Below, piece after piece: positions 61,474 to 64,000 of a stretch of 64,000 nt of DNA. The first letter of the stretch is position 1, and every line of letters begins with the position of its first letter. The notes under the pieces were generated by a model that did not search any database, had not been told where the DNA came from, and saw nothing but the letters and a program-made list of their open reading frames with translations. This DNA is from Salinirussus salinus. Lineage in GTDB: Archaea > Halobacteriota > Halobacteria > Halobacteriales > Haloarculaceae. The stretch is from contig NZ_WOWO01000001.1 of the NCBI RefSeq assembly GCF_009831455.1, positions 1 through 64,000 on the forward strand. The letters run 5' to 3'. The translations under genes were made by a program, and so were the position numbers.

Positions 61474-62793
61474 TCAGATGTTACAGCCCGTCTCCTCGCA
61501 GGGACGGGAGTTCTCGCCGGCCGGGTGCTTCATGAAGATCTCGGGGATGGGGTAGTCGAATTCGGTTCCCTCCGGGTCCACGAGCTGGGACGACCAGACG
61601 TTGTTGGTCGCCTGGTGGTCACACGCCCGGACCGTCATCTCGCCTTTCGGGCCGGTGTAGGAGACTCCCTCGAGTGCCGACACGAGGTCGTCGGCTCCGG
61701 TCGACCCGGCGTTGACGGCAGCCTTCGCGAGGAAGCGCATCCCCATGTACGACGTACAGGAGTAGGTGCTTGGGTCCGAGCCGTCGCTCACGTCCCGGTA
61801 GTCGCTGACGAACCGCTCGTTCTGGTCGTTTCCGGTCTGCTCGCTGGTGAGTGCCGCGTGGTAGGGGACGCCGCCGTAGTTCCCGGTCGCGGCCTCGCCG
61901 GCTCCCTGTGCCACGATGGTCGTCTGGTTGGTGATGACGTCCATCTGGTCTTTGAGGCCGAAAGAGGCGATCTGCTTTGCGGACCTAACGCCGTCGGTGC
62001 CCGAGGCCCGGACGACGAGGAAGTCGGCGTCCGTACTGGCGACCTGCTGGATGTACGTGGAGTAGTCCGTCGCGCCCAGTTCGGGCCACACCTGCTCGAC
62101 GACCTCGCCGCCGTTCCGTTCGGCCACCTCGACGAACGCCCCGACGCTCTCGCGGCCCCACGAGTAGTCCGCGCCCATCGTGGCGAATTTCGTCCCCAGG
62201 TTCTCCATCGCCCACTCGGCGTTGGGTTTCTGGTTCTGGTAGGTGTGGGTGTTTGCCCGGAAGGTGTACCCGTTACAGTTCTCGCCGGTCAGCGATTCCG
62301 CGGTCGAGACCGTGATCATGAACGGGACCTCCTGTTGTCTGGCGTAGTTGCCTACCGCGTTGGCGACCGACGAACTCGCGGTCCCGATGAGTGCGTCAAT
62401 ATCCTCGTTCTGGACGAGTTCCCTCGCCTGGCGCAGGCCGACCTCGGGGTCGAGCTGTGTGTCCCGCTCCACCAGGTCGACCGAGACGCCGACGTCCTCG
62501 TCTTCCATGTGCTGGAGCGCCACCTCCACACCGTTACTGCTATCCTCGCCGATCGCGGAGTACGGTCCGCTCACCGAGAACAGCCCCCCGATGGTCAGTT
62601 CGAGGTTGCCGTCTCCGCCACCGCCGCCACCGCCACCACCGCCGCCGCCACCGCCACCACCGCCGTTGTCGCCGCCGTCACCGTCGTCGCCGCTCGTACA
62701 CCCGGCCAGGCCGACGAGCCCGCCAGCGAGCACTCCGGTTCCGACTTTGGACATAACCTCCCGTCGAGACTGCCGCGAATTGCCTCGTGACAT
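61474..62793 (-). CDS. Liv-type substrate-binding lipoprotein 1, TAT-exported, with polyglycine tether
   Basis: Extracellular solute-binding protein for the transporter at 57877-61341. 439 residues. Twin-arginine-type signal (SRREVMSKVG), lipobox LAGC, then a tether with 17 consecutive glycines (62614-62664) before the mature PBP-I domain starting LELTIGGLFSVSG. The family features EVGLRQARELV and FATMGADYSWGRESV are clear. Ends ETGCNI, with late cysteines that may form disulfides. A TTTATG element near 62820-62827 on the minus strand supports ATG 62793. Strong tandem similarity to the next gene. Confidence 0.93.
   Translation of the reverse strand: MSRGNSRQSRREVMSKVGTGVLAGGLVGLAGCTSGDDGDGGDNGGGGGGGGGGGGGGGGGDGNLELTIGGLFSVSGPYSAIGEDSSNGVEVALQHMEDEDVGVSVDLVERDTQLDPEVGLRQARELVQNEDIDALIGTASSSVANAVGNYARQQEVPFMITVSTAESLTGENCNGYTFRANTHTYQNQKPNAEWAMENLGTKFATMGADYSWGRESVGAFVEVAERNGGEVVEQVWPELGATDYSTYIQQVASTDADFLVVRASGTDGVRSAKQIASFGLKDQMDVITNQTTIVAQGAGEAATGNYGGVPYHAALTSEQTGNDQNERFVSDYRDVSDGSDPSTYSCTSYMGMRFLAKAAVNAGSTGADDLVSALEGVSYTGPKGEMTVRACDHQATNNVWSSQLVDPEGTEFDYPIPEIFMKHPAGENSRPCEETGCNI
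62614..62664 (-). repeat. Glycine-codon (GGC/GGT/GGA) run in the lipoprotein tether
   Basis: Seventeen glycine codons in a row after the lipobox. The run is mixed in third-base use, so it is not a pure microsatellite, but it could vary in length by slippage or unequal exchange. Confidence 0.7.
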
Positions 62794-62970
62794 GTACTTT
62801 CATACCTCAACGGAGCTATTCATAAAGCTTTGGCATCGTTCCCGTGCCGGCTGGGCCCGCTGAGGCTCCTCTGACCTAGTCTCGCGGGGCGGGCGTCGCG
62901 GCCGGCCCCGCTGCACGCCCGTCCCCGTCGGCCATCCCTGGCGCCGGCCGGGAGAGCGACTCGGGTATCG

Positions 62971-64000
62971 TCACAGGTCACACGGGCTCTCTCCGCAGGG
63001 CCGGAGGTTCGTCCCGGGCTCGGAGATGGTGAGGATCTCGCGGGTCGGGAAGTCCTTCTGCCCCCACCACCCCTCCTTGCTCTCGACGGCCCTGGAGATG
63101 GCGATGTTGCGCGTCGCCTGGTGGTCACACTCCCGGAGCGTCGACTCGCCGGACGGGCCCTGGATACTCATCCCCTCGAGCGCCGAGGCGAGCGCCGACG
63201 TGTCCGCCGACCCGGCGGTCGCCTCCGTCTCGGCAGCCGCCTTGGCGGCGAGCATCGTCGCCTCGAACGCGGTCACGGACCAGGTGTCCGGCACTGCCCC
63301 GTCGTTTTGCTGCATGTACTCCCGGACGAACGCCCGGTTGGCCTCGGTGTCCATCTCGAAGTAGTAGCCCGCGCCGTAGGTCCCCACAGCCGCCTGCCCG
63401 GCCCCGCTCATCACGTCGACCGAGTTGAGGATCAGGACGTCCATCTGGTCTTTGAGGCCGAAGGAGGCGATCTGGTTGGTCGACCGCACCGCGTCGGTCC
63501 CGGCCGTCCGGACGACGAGGAAGTCGGCGTCCGTACTGGCGACCTGCTGGACGTACGTGGAGTAGTCCGTCGCGCCCAGTTCGGGCCACACCTGCTCGAC
63601 GACCTCGCCGCCGTTCTGTTCGGCCACCTCGACGAATCCCCCGACGCTCGAACGCCCCCACGAGTAGTCCGCGCCCATCGTGGCAAAGCGGGTCCCGATG
63701 TTCTCCATCGCGTACTCGGCGAGGCCCTTCGTGTTCTGGTACGTGCTGCCGATCGTCCGGAACGTATACCCGTTGCAGTCCTCGCCGGTCAGTGGCTCCG
63801 CCGCCGCCCCCGTGATGATGAGCGGCGTCTGGGTCTGGGCAGCGTGTGACGCGACGCCCGCCGCGACGGCGGAACTGTTGGTCCCGACTAGCACGTCGAC
63901 GTCTTCCTGGCCGGTGAGCTCCCTGGCCCGTCGCAGTCCGGTAGCGGGGTCTAGCTGGGTGTCCAGGATCCCCGCGTTCTCGACCTCGACGCTCCCCTCG
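62971..64000 (-). CDS. Liv-type substrate-binding protein 2 (5' partial at window edge)
   Basis: C-terminal 340 or so residues of a second PBP-I binding protein; the frame is open to base 64000, so the signal peptide lies outside the window and the GTG at 63894 is internal. Parallels the neighbour throughout: DTQLDPATGLRRARELT, FATMGADYSWGRSSVGGF, ATDYSTYVQQVAS and a C-terminal cysteine pair (LRPCGESPCDL). Exactly 1500 bp separates matching bases, and a 129-bp block is nearly identical (62008-62136 against 63508-63636). Probably gives the same permease a second ligand specificity. Confidence 0.92.
   Translation of the reverse strand, partial: EGSVEVENAGILDTQLDPATGLRRARELTGQEDVDVLVGTNSSAVAAGVASHAAQTQTPLIITGAAAEPLTGEDCNGYTFRTIGSTYQNTKGLAEYAMENIGTRFATMGADYSWGRSSVGGFVEVAEQNGGEVVEQVWPELGATDYSTYVQQVASTDADFLVVRTAGTDAVRSTNQIASFGLKDQMDVLILNSVDVMSGAGQAAVGTYGAGYYFEMDTEANRAFVREYMQQNDGAVPDTWSVTAFEATMLAAKAAAETEATAGSADTSALASALEGMSIQGPSGESTLRECDHQATRNIAISRAVESKEGWWGQKDFPTREILTISEPGTNLRPCGESPCDL

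Noticed and set aside
1-64000. CRISPR arrays, rRNA, tRNA or transposase genes
   Set aside because: No regularly spaced repeats, tRNA cloverleaf, rRNA segment or transposase/integrase motif was seen on either strand.

Overview
The window looks like a haloarchaeal chromosome or megaplasmid segment (class Halobacteria). The proteins are strongly acidic and GC-rich in codon use. Secreted solute-binding proteins carry twin-arginine plus lipobox signals. Many genes start at, or just after, the point about 27 nt downstream of an archaeal TATA box, which implies leaderless messages. Glycine decarboxylase is split into GcvPA and GcvPB, and an RdfA-like protein sits beside an archaea-specific SMC-related ATPase. 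Nothing in the sequence fixes the genus.

Layout. (1) 1-9.3 kb: the end of a biotin carboxylase/BCCP gene, two AMP-forming acyl-CoA synthetases and two biotin-dependent carboxyltransferases, i.e. a duplicated acyl-CoA activation and carboxylation module. (2) 9.5-14.2 kb: a complete five-gene branched-chain-amino-acid-type (Liv/Hpa) ABC importer, followed by an N-terminally truncated VOC/epimerase-like gene and an AT-rich gap. (3) 15.2-53.3 kb: a dense GC-rich catabolic island. It holds a D-amino-acid-oxidase-like flavoprotein, MocA and XdhC molybdo-enzyme accessory proteins, RidA, two paralogous three-gene Rieske oxygenase operons (alpha, beta and an uncharacterised third protein), a xanthine-dehydrogenase-family hydroxylase whose large subunit lies apart from its FAD and 2Fe-2S subunits, two amidases bracketing an arginase-family ureohydrolase, an F420-type luciferase-fold oxidoreductase, a BMP/nucleoside-type ABC importer scattered over three loci, a guanine-deaminase-like amidohydrolase, a HyuA/HyuB pair whose HyuB carries a zinc-ribbon tail, SDR and aldehyde dehydrogenases, an ACMSD-like amidohydrolase with a Rieske ferredoxin and an orphan protein, glycine-cleavage genes gcvH-gcvPA-gcvPB, and an IclR-type regulator. 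(4) 54-57.9 kb: a lower-GC stretch with operator-like palindromes, the SMC-related ATPase, the RdfA-like gene and a long AT-rich gap. (5) 57.9-64 kb: a second Liv-type transporter with two tandem, recently homogenised binding proteins, the last cut by the window edge.

How the genes may work together (inference): the island looks built to import and dismantle a nitrogen-containing ring compound. The BMP-type importer brings it in, the molybdenum hydroxylase and Rieske oxygenases hydroxylate it, the amidohydrolase, HyuAB, amidases and ureohydrolase open it and release nitrogen, and the dehydrogenases, flavin oxidase and glycine cleavage system handle small aldehyde or amino-acid products. The IclR protein is the only regulator visible. 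The substrate cannot be read from sequence. The most novel element is the conserved third gene in both Rieske operons.
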